Positions 11,093 through 21,427 of a stretch of DNA of 64,000 nucleotides are shown in pieces. Numbering within the stretch: position 1 is the first letter of the stretch; each line of letters opens with the position of its first letter. The notes under the pieces are model-generated. The model was not told the DNA's origin, ran no database searches, and worked only from the letters and a program-made list of their open reading frames with translations. Where the stretch lies: assembly GCA_015680685.1 (NCBI GenBank), contig MNCI01027444.1:480004-544003 (forward strand), read 5' to 3'. The position numbers and the translations under genes are program-made. Origin of the DNA: Gnetum montanum (taxonomy: Eukaryota; Streptophyta; Gnetopsida; Gnetales; Gnetaceae).

Positions 11093-11750
11093 GTCAGCCT
11101 TAGCTGCAAAAATGCTAAAAATTTGTAGACATTGATTCCTGCCATGTTAAGCCTTTGAACTTGTTGATCCTACCTCCTAAGATGCCTTTGTCTTTCCTTC
11201 ATCATCACTATGTTGTGCTACGCTGTGTAGTGTAGCATAACATAGCAACCGACATAGCTTGCATCTTTTGCTATCTTATCCATCGAGTTTGCCGAAAGAC
11301 TTGGAGTTTGAGCAAAGCAAATAGCTTAGGAAGGCCTGGGGTGCCTACTAAGTGTATTTGAAATCACTAAGTAAGCTAGGCCTTTCTATCTTATTTTTGC
11401 TATGCTGCGTAGCATAGCATAGTGTAGCACTTTGTCTTGCAACTGTCTTCTGCTACGGTACATAGTGTAGCAAACTTCTTGACTTAGAAAATTTGCTGAG
11501 CAGTGTTGTGCATCTTGAGCACTACCGGCAACCCCGCGTATCGCTTCTGAGTAGACTATCAGTTGGATGAACTTCCTAGGTGGGTAGGTCGGAGAGTCTG
11601 TTAGCCCTGTCAACACTGGACATAGAAAATTTGTTGAACTAGACAATCTGAACTCAGAGAAACCATTTCTTGCTGAAGTGACATGACGTTGCCTAGATTC
11701 CAAGGACTTGGTGAAGCAAGAATGCCTTGAAAATTTAGGGTGTTTCAAAA

Positions 11751-12261
11751 ATCATATTGAAACTTGTTTTTCTTATGAGGGGAGGTGGGAAGCTATCAAA
11801 TCCTTAATAATAATAAATTATAAGTACATCAAATTAACATACAGAAAGTCTAAAGAAGAAGCCAAATAGTTTTAGGGATATATTTTTAGGTCTTCATCCT
11901 TAAAACTAATCCTAAAACACCTTCCCTCTTGGGTAGGAAAATGACCAAGCCTTGTTTTTGTTTAAAATTACCCTCATGAGTTTTCACTTCTTACTAAAAA
12001 ATTTCTTGTAAAGGCAAGAAGAAAACTTTCTCTAAAGACAAAACAACACATCAATTAGAAATAATGAATAAATAGCAATAATAGTTACAAGCTTCACATC
12101 CTTGATCCTACAAAAAAAATTAATATTGTAGAAAATAAATTAATTGTTCATCTTTCACTAGGATTGTTTTTACTTGAAGCTATAGTTGAAAAGAAATATC
12201 TTTGAGAATAGAAAATTTAACTCCCAAAGAGATGTCATAGTTGTGTTTTTGATATTGGAAA
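11751..12261. other. AT-rich spacer, no gene seen
   Basis: AT-rich DNA between element D and element E, with no coding potential or repeat that I can recognise. Confidence 0.6.
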
Positions 12262-12266
12262 ATAAC

Positions 12267-14316
12267 TGTAAGATCCCTAGGATTTTTAGAAAGCATAGCA
12301 TTTTTTCTTTTACCCTTACATTAGTTATGCAATTTAAACTTGGCTTAATAGAGGATCTTGCCCTTTTGATTTATCTATAGTACATGATATTTTGTTATTA
12401 TTTGGAATTTTTGCATGAGACTTTGATTTTCTATTAAAGGGTCTCACCTCATATTTTTGGTTGATATGAGATCTTATATTCTTTTTTATTTTTTCTTATA
12501 TTTTGGTTATTAGCTTTTGATGATAATCTTATTGTCTCTAGATAAGGATATGATGATTGCATGTGGGCCATGATAAGATGATGTTTATCTCTATCTTGGC
12601 TAAAGATGATGTTTAACTTTATCTAAAATGTATCACATTTAAGTCTCAAGTTATAAATTTCTATAAGTCATGTACAAGAATGTTCAATTTTCCCTTTATA
12701 AGAAAGTTATGGGTTCCTCTCTCAATCATCATTTTCTATCCATGTATTCTTCTATCTTAAGCTTGTTTGTTCTTTACACTTGGGATCTTGAAAGGCTTGT
12801 TTAGTAGCTAGAAATATCTTGTTGATTCAAGAGAATAGTAAATCTATACTTTGCTCCAAATTTATTCTTAGATCTATTGATAATGTTTCATCTTGATGCC
12901 TTTTCTAAGTCCTATGATTACTATAGTTACCTTATCTATTAAATCTTGATCAATAGTGGTTAATTTAGATTTGGTAGAAGCTATAGAAGATGCAAGCAAG
13001 CATCATCTCAACTACACTAGATATTCTTGATATGGTATGGGACATATACAAGGTTGAGTAGCAAATTAGCAACAATTAGCCTCAACATGGTATGGGACAT
13101 GGGTGAGAATGAGTTATGTATCTTGAAAGCTAGCATGTACATGTAATATTTACAAGTTCTAAGACAAAAGTGGAATTAGGCTTAAGATTGTAGTCAGCAC
13201 ATTACCTAGTTAATAAGAAGGAATAGAGATGATTGTGGTGGTCTATATCATGCAATATATGTTTTAAGTGCTTCTTGATTGGACCATAGGACTACTACAA
13301 ACCTATTAAAGTTAATTGGTAGCACAATCACTAGACATTATCATTTGAGATCAATGGATGATGAGGATTATGTAGGATTTTCTATGCTAGTTGAAAAGGA
13401 ATATAAGAGATGATTGTGGTGGCCCCTATCATGTAATATAGATTTTATGTACTTCCTACTTGGGCCATAGGACTACTGCAAACCTATCAAGGTTACTTGG
13501 TAGCACAATCACTAGACATTGCCATCAGAGATCAACAGATGATAAGGATATTTCAATATGTTTAACACTAGTTAAAAAGAAGTAATAGACATGATTCTAG
13601 TAGCTCCTATCATGCAATCCAAGTTTTAAATACTTCATACTTTGGCCACAAGACTATTGCAAACCTATCGATGCTACTTGGTAGAACAATCACTAGATAT
13701 TGCCAATGGAGACCAACTAATGATGAGAATGTTTTAAGATCTTTGACGATGAGAAGGTTGTGAGTAGGCTAGGAGCCTGCAAAACGTTTTTCTAGCATTA
13801 GATAGGATATCTAGGGATCTTGCATGATGAGTCTATGCTTTGATTCAAATTCAACAGTATGATCTAGCAATTTTTTACATCCATAATGGCCCACTCCAAT
13901 CATACCTTGAAGGGGACAAAAATGTGGCTTTGACTATTTGGAAAGCACTGACTCTTCCTACATGATGGTTTATGTAGATGAATTTGGTATAGGTGTTGGA
14001 AGTGGGAGGATGAAGGAGCTATGCAACATAATGATTGAAGATGAAAGAATCTAACTATCAGAATTCCCTATGATGTTATAATACTTACACCCATGTTGTA
14101 GAAGGGTTAATTTTTTTCCCATTATCATACCCCTAATCCCTTTTTTTTTTTTTGTAATTGATGAAATGATTAGAGAAGCATAATTCTTGGGTGTGGTTGT
14201 TGATTTAGGTTCTAAGAGGAATTAAGAAATTAAAAAAAATGTAATTAAGAAAGGGATAAACATATAAATTTAAAGAAATTATTTAAAGAAACTAAGCTAA
14301 ATTTGTGGGTGTAATA
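12267..14316 (+). repeat. 5' LTR of element E
   Basis: It starts TGTAAGATC. A TATA-like TTTATAAG is near 12694, followed by a C/T-rich stretch resembling a transcription start. Three ~181-bp tandem units lie at about 13220-13745. Confidence 0.85.
13220..13745 (+). repeat. Three ~181-bp tandem units inside 5' LTR of E
   Basis: GATGATTGTGGTGG...ATCATGCAAT...GGTAGCACAATCACTAGA recurs with spacings of 181 and 180 bases. The 3' LTR has the same three units at about 15745-16260 (spacings 181 and 182), so the array existed before this copy inserted. Confidence 0.85.
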
Positions 14317-14319
14317 TTT

Positions 14320-14335
14320 TGGTATCAAACCATGG
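14320..14335 (+). other. Primer-binding site of element E (initiator-Met type)
   Basis: TGGTATCAAACCATGG starts three bases after the 5' LTR. The first eight bases match the usual plant initiator-methionine tRNA site TGGTATCA exactly. Confidence 0.75.
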
Positions 14336-14704
14336 TTCCAAATCACTAATCTGATTTTGGTTAAGTTTTGCAAATTGCATTTGATGCTCAAAAAAATAGA
14401 AGAAGAAGAAGCAAAAAATATATAAAAGTTGCAATTGATTTGTATGAATGTAATGGCAATGGCTAATTGGGTAATGGCATGCCTAATAGTTAAGGAAAAA
14501 AAAAGGGATTCCAGAGAATTAAGAAAAATAACATTTTAACAGATGAAAATACCAACTTGAGGTAATTGTAATGTTTTAGTTGAAGTAAGAAGTTGAACAT
14601 GATACATTAACAATGTAGGCAATATATGAGTTTTGGTGATACGGTACATGATTAACATTAATTATTGCATTTTTCTATCATATTCTAGGAGAAAGATTCC
14701 TTTT
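14336..14704 (+). other. Noncoding interior of element E
   Basis: About 370 AT-rich bases without an open frame of note. It holds short GAA and A runs near 14395-14420. Nothing resembling gag or pol is seen. Confidence 0.7.
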
Positions 14705-14716
14705 AGAGGAGAATAA
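14705..14716 (+). other. Polypurine tract of element E
   Basis: AGAGGAGAATAA lies directly before the 3' LTR start TGTAACATC. Confidence 0.75.
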
Positions 14717-16836
14717 TGTAACATCTCTAGCAGTTTTAGAAAGATTAATATTTTTTACCTTTCACCCTTACATTGGTTTTGCAGTTCAAAATTTTCTTAA
14801 TAAAGGATTTTGCCCTTTTGATTTATCTATAGTATGTGATATTTTATCATGATTTGAAATTTTGGTATGATATTTAATAATTAGTGTAGCTACACTTGGA
14901 TTTTCTATTAAAGAGTCTCATCTCCTTGTATTTGTGGTTAATATAAGATTTTATATTTTTTTGTATTTTGATTATTATCTTATGATGCAAACCTTGTTGT
15001 CTCTAGATAAGGACATGATGGCTGGATGTGGGACATGCTAATATGAAGTTTATCTCTACCTTGGCTAAAGATGATATTTAACTTTATATTGGCTAAAAAT
15101 GATGTTTAACTTTATCTTGAATTTTTCACATTTAAGTCTCAAGTTAGAACTTTCTAAAAGTCATGTACAAGAATTTGTAATTTGGCCTTTATAAGCATGT
15201 TATGGTTTTCTCTCTTAATCATCATTTTCCATCTATTTTCTTATGTCATAAGGTGGTTGATGCTTTACAATTGGAATCACAAAACACTTGTTCATCAGTA
15301 AGGAATATCTTGCTAGTTCAAGAAAGTAGTAAATCTATTCTTTGTTTCAAATTCATTCTTAGATTTAATGATAATGTTTATTATTAATGCATTTTTTGAG
15401 TTTTATGATTACTAGATTTATTGTAGCTATCAAATCTTAGTGGATAGTGGCTAATTTAGATGTGGCATAAGCTACAAAAAATGCAAGCATACATCATCTT
15501 AATAGTAGCAGATAGTCTTGATGTGGTATGGGACACATACAACACTAAGTAGTGGTTAGTCTTAGCATGGTATGGGACATAGGTAAGTTTGAGTTATGTA
15601 TCTTAGAAGCTAGTGTGTGCACGTAATCATTGTGGGTTCTAAGGAGCTTTTAGTCCTAGATAAGACTCAAACCTAGTTACTCTAGGAGAAAAGTAGAATT
15701 AGGCTCAAGATTATAGTTACCAAGTTACCTAGATAATAAGGAGTAATATAGGTAATAATGGTGGCCCATATCATGCAATCCATGTTTCAAGTACTTCCTA
15801 CTTGGGCCATAGGACTACTACAAACCTATCAAGGTTACTTGGTAGCACAATCACTAGATATTGCCATTAGAGACTAATAGATGATGAGTATGTTTTAGGA
15901 TGTTTGATGCTAGTTAAAAATAAGCAGTAGAGGTAATTATGGTGGTCCCTATCATGAAATCCAAATTTCAAGTACTTTCTGCATAGGCTATAAGATTGTT
16001 GCAAACCTATTAAGGTTACTTGGTATTGCATTCACTAGATATTGACATTAGAGCCCAATAGATGATGAGGAAATTTCAGGATTTTTTTACTATATTTAAA
16101 AAGGAATAGTAGAGGTGATTGTGGTGGCCTCTATCATGCAATATGAGTTTTAGATACATCTTACTTAGGACACAAGACTATTGTAAACCTCTCAAGGTTA
16201 CCTTTTACCATAATCATTAGATACTGCTAATGGAAACCAACTAATGATGAGAATGTTTCAAGGTGTCTGATAAGGAGGAGCTTACAAGTCTAGCCTCTAG
16301 AAATTTTTTTTAGCATTAGATAAGATATCTGAGGCTCTTGCATGATAAGTCTATGTTTTCCTTACAAATTCAATAGTATGATCTAATAGTTTGTTGTAGC
16401 TATGATGGCCCACTCCAATCATGCCTTGAAAGGGATAACAAGGTGAATCTGACTACTTGGAAAGCTTTGACTCTTCTTGCATAATGTACATCCATATGAA
16501 GATGGTACAAGTGTTGGAAGTAGAAAGACAAAGTCGCTAGTGCAACAAAATACTTGAACATAGAAGAATATAATTGTTGGAATCTCCTATGATGCAATAC
16601 TTGCATTCATATTGTATAAGAGTCAACTTTTTTTATCCCATTATCATACCCTTGATCCCTTTCTTTTGTTAAAATTAATGAAATGATTAGAGATGCATAA
16701 TGTATGTGTGTGGTTGTTGGTTTAGGTTCTAAGATAAATTAAGAAATTAACAAAAAAAAAGTAACTAAGAAAGGGATAAACATAAAAATCAAAAGAAATT
16801 ATTTAAATTAACTAAGCTAAATTTTGAGGTATGACA
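14717..16836 (+). repeat. 3' LTR of element E
   Basis: Direct repeat of 12267-14316 with many substitutions and small indels. It ends ATGACA. A TATA-like TTTATAAG is near 15186 and the three ~181-bp units are at about 15745-16260. Confidence 0.85.
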
Positions 16837-16841
16837 ATTAC

Positions 16842-17761
16842 TACACATCAAAGCTTCCAAATATAGTAGAGCACAAGTAGTTAGGTATATTTTCAAATTA
16901 GAAGAAAGAAAGTAGACAAAGTAGGTTGATCACCAAAATTGATTTTATTAATGCTTAGATAAAAGTTGTTATAAAATTTAAATGTCTATTTCCAACCATG
17001 TTATCAACAAGACACTTTAAAAAATGAGAAATAGAGTCTTCACTTCCATAAAGATGATATTGAGGAGAAATAATTCTTATATGTTTAAGATGAGTGCTAA
17101 TAGTAAGACCTGTTGGTTGTTTTGATAATGAGGATAAACCAAGATATACCCTTTAGATATTCCTAAATTAAATATAAAATATTTATATTTCTAGAACCTT
17201 TATGACATTTCTAGGTTTTGGAATATTTTTAATATTTAAATAAAAAATTTTCTCAACTCATATAATTTAAATTTTGGTCTTAAATCTTATATGTTCATGG
17301 ATCAGAAACTAAAATAACATTTCTTGCTAGAGGGAAATGGTACATGAGATAAAATAGTAATGGTGGCATGGAAACTTGGGCATTCCCAAAAAATCCAAAT
17401 ACAAACCAAGTAAAACAAAATAGAAATACGTGGTCCGAGAGGCATGGGGCAAAGATACCATAGAATGAAAGGAAACAATCAAAAGATAAAATTCTTAAAT
17501 AGTTCCAACTAACTATAATCATAATTAGTTATGATTCTATTACCTATTACTCCTTATTCTATGTGTTAGATTGGATACTAAAGAAGTCTCTCATAAATTA
17601 TGACTCCATAGAATTTTTAGTGGACAACCCAACTTACTTATACTAAGTATGTTAAATGATAAAATAGTATCCTAGTATTTATTATGGGAACCCTAAAATA
17701 ATTGTAATATAGGTACACACTAAGATATTTAGTCCAATTAGAACATTCTAACTTAGCATTT
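16842..17761. other. AT-rich spacer, no gene seen
   Basis: No coding sequence, repeat family or RNA gene is recognised between element E and element A. Confidence 0.6.
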
Positions 17762-17766
17762 CCCAC

Positions 17767-18185
17767 TGATGAGCGGCGAGGCACCCCTATGCCCAACCAT
17801 ACAAATACAAGCATTTACACATGATCCAGTTGAACTCCAAGGATTAAGTGTTTATGTGCTTACACAGAACAAGGATGGGTTATGCGATCATTATCTTCCC
17901 AAGCTTACTTGTAAAGCACAATTGTATGGTTAAGTAAACTTGAGGTATATGATTTTTATGCTTTTTTTATGTTTTATATTTCTAGTGTTTAAAGTGGAGA
18001 AATAAAATAATTTAATAACTAATTTGATTTAACTAGCTAACTATTCTCTAACTAGTCCTAACACCAGCATCTATTCCCACTTGTCAGACACATTTTCAAC
18101 CAATGTAACACTACTCGGATTACCAAACGCTAGTCGTTGTTCGGTTACCAAGTGTTTCACATATGCTTGAAGTGGTTGTGCTGAG
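17767..18185 (-). repeat. Distal part of element A 3' LTR
   Basis: It starts (plus strand) TGATGAGCGGCGAGG and matches 29690-~30109 of the 5' LTR. It is cut at CTGAG by the insertion at 18186 and resumes at 20966. Confidence 0.85.
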
Positions 18186-18338
18186 TGTTGGCGACCGTTT
18201 GGGACGCGACCACCAACGAGTATCCTTGAACAGGATTTAGGTGCCTACTGGTCTCTAGCTACACCAAGGCCCAGATACCTCCAAATAACTCAGTAGTTAA
18301 TGTGAGTATGTGTGTGTGCTGTTGCGGCGTGCGATTGT

Positions 18339-18994
18339 NNNNNNNNNNNNNNNNNNNNNNNNNNNNNNNNNNNNNNNNNNNNNNNNNNNNNNNNNNNNNN
18401 NNNNNNNNNNNNNNNNNNNNNNNNNNNNNNNNNNNNNNNNNNNNNNNNNNNNNNNNNNNNNNNNNNNNNNNNNNNNNNNNNNNNNNNNNNNNNNNNNNNN
18501 NNNNNNNNNNNNNNNNNNNNNNNNNNNNNNNNNNNNNNNNNNNNNNNNNNNNNNNNNNNNNNNNNNNNNNNNNNNNNNNNNNNNNNNNNNNNNNNNNNNN
18601 NNNNNNNNNNNNNNNNNNNNNNNNNNNNNNNNNNNNNNNNNNNNNNNNNNNNNNNNNNNNNNNNNNNNNNNNNNNNNNNNNNNNNNNNNNNNNNNNNNNN
18701 NNNNNNNNNNNNNNNNNNNNNNNNNNNNNNNNNNNNNNNNNNNNNNNNNNNNNNNNNNNNNNNNNNNNNNNNNNNNNNNNNNNNNNNNNNNNNNNNNNNN
18801 NNNNNNNNNNNNNNNNNNNNNNNNNNNNNNNNNNNNNNNNNNNNNNNNNNNNNNNNNNNNNNNNNNNNNNNNNNNNNNNNNNNNNNNNNNNNNNNNNNNN
18901 NNNNNNNNNNNNNNNNNNNNNNNNNNNNNNNNNNNNNNNNNNNNNNNNNNNNNNNNNNNNNNNNNNNNNNNNNNNNNNNNNNNNNNNNNNNNNN
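18339..18994. other. Assembly gap (656 N)
   Basis: A run of N inside insertion F. Frames read across it are meaningless. Confidence 0.99.
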
Positions 18995-19640
18995 AATCTT
19001 CTTTACAAATCTTCCAAGTGTGATGTGTGACTTCCTTGATGCTCCAATTTTCTGATCCTCCTCCCTTCCTTGACCCCTGATGGCTTTTTATAGGGTTCCA
19101 AGGTAGGTAGGGAAGTTACATTTTTAAAAATACCTTGCCTAACTTCTCTCCCAAGTTACTTAACTAACCAATTAGAAAATTGCTTGTCCAACAAGTTAGG
19201 AGGTTACTTGCCCAACAAGTTAGGTAAGTTACAACAATATTGGGTGGTTTCAACCACAAAAGAGATAAAAATGCTGCATCTGACATGTGTCCCATGTAAT
19301 TGCCAAGTGTCTTCATTGAGTTGCCAAATGTCTTCACCATGGAGAGAAACAAGCTGCAGCTGACACGTGTCTTTGGTGGTTGAGAAGTAACCCATTTAGT
19401 TGACAAGTGGCCTCATGATAATCCAAATTAAAATTAATTATCAATATTATAGTTGTAACTATCATAGGAAGTTACAACTTCCATAGGAATAATAGCCAAA
19501 TTTCTATGTTATATAAATATCCCACAAACCTCTTTTCTTTGTGAATAAAAATAACCCATTTTAAAGTGGATAAGGAAAGGATGTCACTTTAATGATAAAA
19601 CAAAAAACAACAATTCAATAGGCATATTTCTCAACTTAAT

Positions 19641-20210
19641 TTAACAACCCAAACTACTAATGTGTTTCCAGTTGATCCGTGATGTGTCTGTTACCAATGT
19701 TTTTGCCTTAACCACCCTTACAATTGCAACGATATCTTCTCTAAACTCGGAGCTTAACGTCACATGTAAGCAGCGGGTGTAGACAGCAACTCCGTACTTG
19801 TCAGTGCTCTGGTAATCACTCCTGCATCTACATCGCCATGAGAAATGGCACAGTAGAATCCAAACAGCAGGTTCTGTTAGGGTTTCCATGCCATGACCAA
19901 ACTGCAAACAGTTATGACCAAATGCCAGGGTAGCGAGGTTCGTGGAAGTAGTTGTCTTCTTCCTTGTACATGGTGTTGTTTTTGAAGGCCGACTCTCCTG
20001 ACCATCATTCACGCCCGCGATCTCTGCCTCCTCTGGCCGAACCCCCGCCTGTGCCTCTGCCTGTGAAAATCGGCTCTCACGCGCCCAGATCTGCTCATGC
20101 TTTGCCTCGCCGCAGCCATCGTTGGTTCGTTGTTCTATAACTCATGTGGCCGTGCACGCTGCTGACTCCTCCGCAAGTCGCCCACAGCAACCCTCAGCCT
20201 AATCTGTGCA
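19641..20210. other. GC-richer unidentified fragment inside insertion F
   Basis: Bases 19960-20210 are far richer in C and G than the neighbourhood. Open stretches occur on both strands: on plus, a Pro/Arg/Ser-rich peptide at 19952-20140; on minus, 123 codons at 20012-19641. Neither is recognised. The composition suggests a captured piece of a host gene or its 5' region, but no family can be named. Confidence 0.35.
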
Positions 20211-20426
20211 GTCCTTTTTGTTGTCGTTCGCAATTTCTGTTGACGTCGTCCTCTTCAGTGGCATCCACCATATTTTTTCGGCCAACTGTGCCAGCCTTGA
20301 ACTCTATCAACTCACATCGGTGCAGGAAGAGAATTATGCCATCCAAAAAAATGCTGACATCATGCAAATTTCTTCTCAAAACCCTCATAGCACCATAGAC
20401 GAGATTTCAAGGCGGATTAGAAAATT

Positions 20427-20741
20427 TTAGTTGTAGTTTATTGGCACTGCCACTCCATTAGCGGTGAGCAATTTTTGTCTAAGATTTTCAGAGCTTTCAT
20501 AATTCCCAAATGCTCCCTGAGCGACAAGGGCTTCAGTAACCGATGTTTCACAACCGTTTTCTTTCGCAACATCCTTGCAGGTAACCAGAAGATCATTGAT
20601 GGACAGAGAAGGATCAAGATGTTTATCCTTGCTCGAAAATTTTCTGACACGTGATGCCTCACCTGTGCCTAAAGCTTCCTTGCCGATATTGCCGATATTG
20701 AGACACTTAACTACATCGTCCTTATTACCATCCATTATCAC
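20427..20741 (-). pseudogene. Fragment of a plant DnaJ-family gene (N-terminal region)
   Basis: The minus-strand frame has an ATG at 20735. It begins MDGNKDDVVKCLNIG and continues KFSSKDKHLDPSLSINDLL. Plant J-domain proteins of the DUF1977/DNAJB12-like group start with a closely similar segment, M-(D/E)-G-N-K-(D/E)-x-A-x-x-C followed by KA-R-LDPSLP. A 9-base direct duplication (GCCGATATT twice near 20691) adds an extra NIG. No J domain follows, and the rest of the frame to the stop at 20427 is not recognised. It lies inside insertion F, so it is probably a transduplicated host-gene piece. The assignment is from remembered family motifs and needs a database search. Confidence 0.45.
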
Positions 20742-20965
20742 AAAAACCGTGACTTACTTCATAGTATCTTCACAAAGTTTGCTGGTAAATATTTAATTAA
20801 TCGCTTCTTCATCATCACGTTGCCTCAAAAATTCAATGTTAAACTTTTGGACATTATAGGTAGATTATCTCTCTCTCTCACTTAAATCAAAACACAACAC
20901 ACAACGGATGATCAATGGAATACCCTTTCAAAGCCTGCTCCATGAAATGGCCAAATGTGCCAACA

Positions 20966-21415
20966 CTGAGTGTGCTAATTTTTTGATAATTAAAAATTCA
21001 ATAAAATAACATTAATTAACTAATGATAGTAGAGAGTAACAGTAAATAACATTTAAATGAAATAATTAAGCTATTCTGACTGTTGCAAGGTTTATCACAA
21101 AGTTCATCTTTATTTTTGAACACAAGATGTTCTCAGGTACACAATGCTCGAATAAAGATCCATTCACTTTATGACTCCTGCTATAGACACTGAGAAATAA
21201 TTCTAACTCTAAAAAAGGAAAACTACAAGAGTTTAGCTAAGGGACTAAGAAAACTAACTGTGAAATCAAGTGCCCTCGTCTCTTATTTATTGGGGACGAG
21301 ACAAGCTCCAATATTGCATGTTTGATATCGCTTTGGCACCTTTGATATTGCATACCAATATTGAGGGTCTGATATCGTGGGTCCAATATCGAGGATCCGA
21401 TATCACAACTCATCA
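20966..21415 (-). repeat. Proximal part of element A 3' LTR
   Basis: It matches ~30110-30550 of the 5' LTR and ends CTCATCA, the inverse of the TGATGAG start. It contains a series of GATATC-type palindromes (about 21310-21405). Confidence 0.85.
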
Positions 21416-21427
21416 TACCCCCATGAC
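21416..21427 (-). other. Purine tract at element A 3' LTR edge
   Basis: The minus strand reads GTCATGGGGGTA immediately before TGATGAG. The identical sequence sits at the same place in element B. Confidence 0.6.

Larger units (their letters stand above)
9843..11750 (-). mobile_element. 5' LTR of element D (outer end uncertain)
   Basis: On the plus strand the LTR begins TGTAGCAACC next to the primer-binding site. On the minus strand CTATAAATAC at 10540-10531 is a good TATA box, so R/U5 lies at 9843-~10500 and U3 at higher coordinates. U3 holds the 70-bp array and palindromes listed separately. I could not find the matching outer terminus or a target duplication. The right limit is an estimate, based on where repeat-rich sequence gives way to plain AT-rich DNA. 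Confidence 0.55.
12262..16841 (+). mobile_element. Element E: noncoding LTR element with long LTRs and a 400-bp interior
   Basis: Two direct copies of about 2.05 and 2.12 kb (12267-14316 and 14717-16836) begin TGTAA(G/C)ATC and end ...GTATGACA or its decayed form. Between them lie a primer-binding site, 400 noncoding bases and a polypurine tract, so this is one LTR element and not a random duplication. The flanks ATAAC (12262-12266) and ATTAC (16837-16841) are a probable 5-bp target duplication with one change. No gag or pol is present, so it could only have moved with proteins supplied by another element. Long LTRs with a very short interior do not fit the usual TRIM (short LTRs) or LARD (long interior) classes. 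An old internal deletion is the simplest alternative. Confidence 0.85.
18186..20965. mobile_element. Insertion F in element A LTR (TGTTGGC...GCCAACA, 5-bp duplication)
   Basis: The insert begins TGTTGGC and ends GCCAACA, a perfect 7-base inverted terminus of the TG...CA type. It is flanked by CTGAG at 18181-18185 and 20966-20970. Removing it rejoins the element A LTR. It contains a 656-base run of N, so its true length is unknown. A plus-strand TATA (TTATATAAATA near 19508) is followed by AATAAAAATAA. No second copy of the terminus is seen inside, so it may be a long solo LTR, or an element whose inner LTR edges lie in the gap. It carries a DnaJ-like gene fragment and a GC-rich stretch at ~19960-20210, both unlike the surrounding AT-rich DNA. 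Confidence 0.75.

Noticed and set aside
11386-11748. 120-codon minus frame
   Set aside because: It lies in LTR-like sequence of element D with palindromes at one end. No domain or homologue is recognised and codon use is not convincing.
18302-19055. Three long open frames of about 240 codons
   Set aside because: They run through the 656-base N gap. Only a few flanking codons are real.
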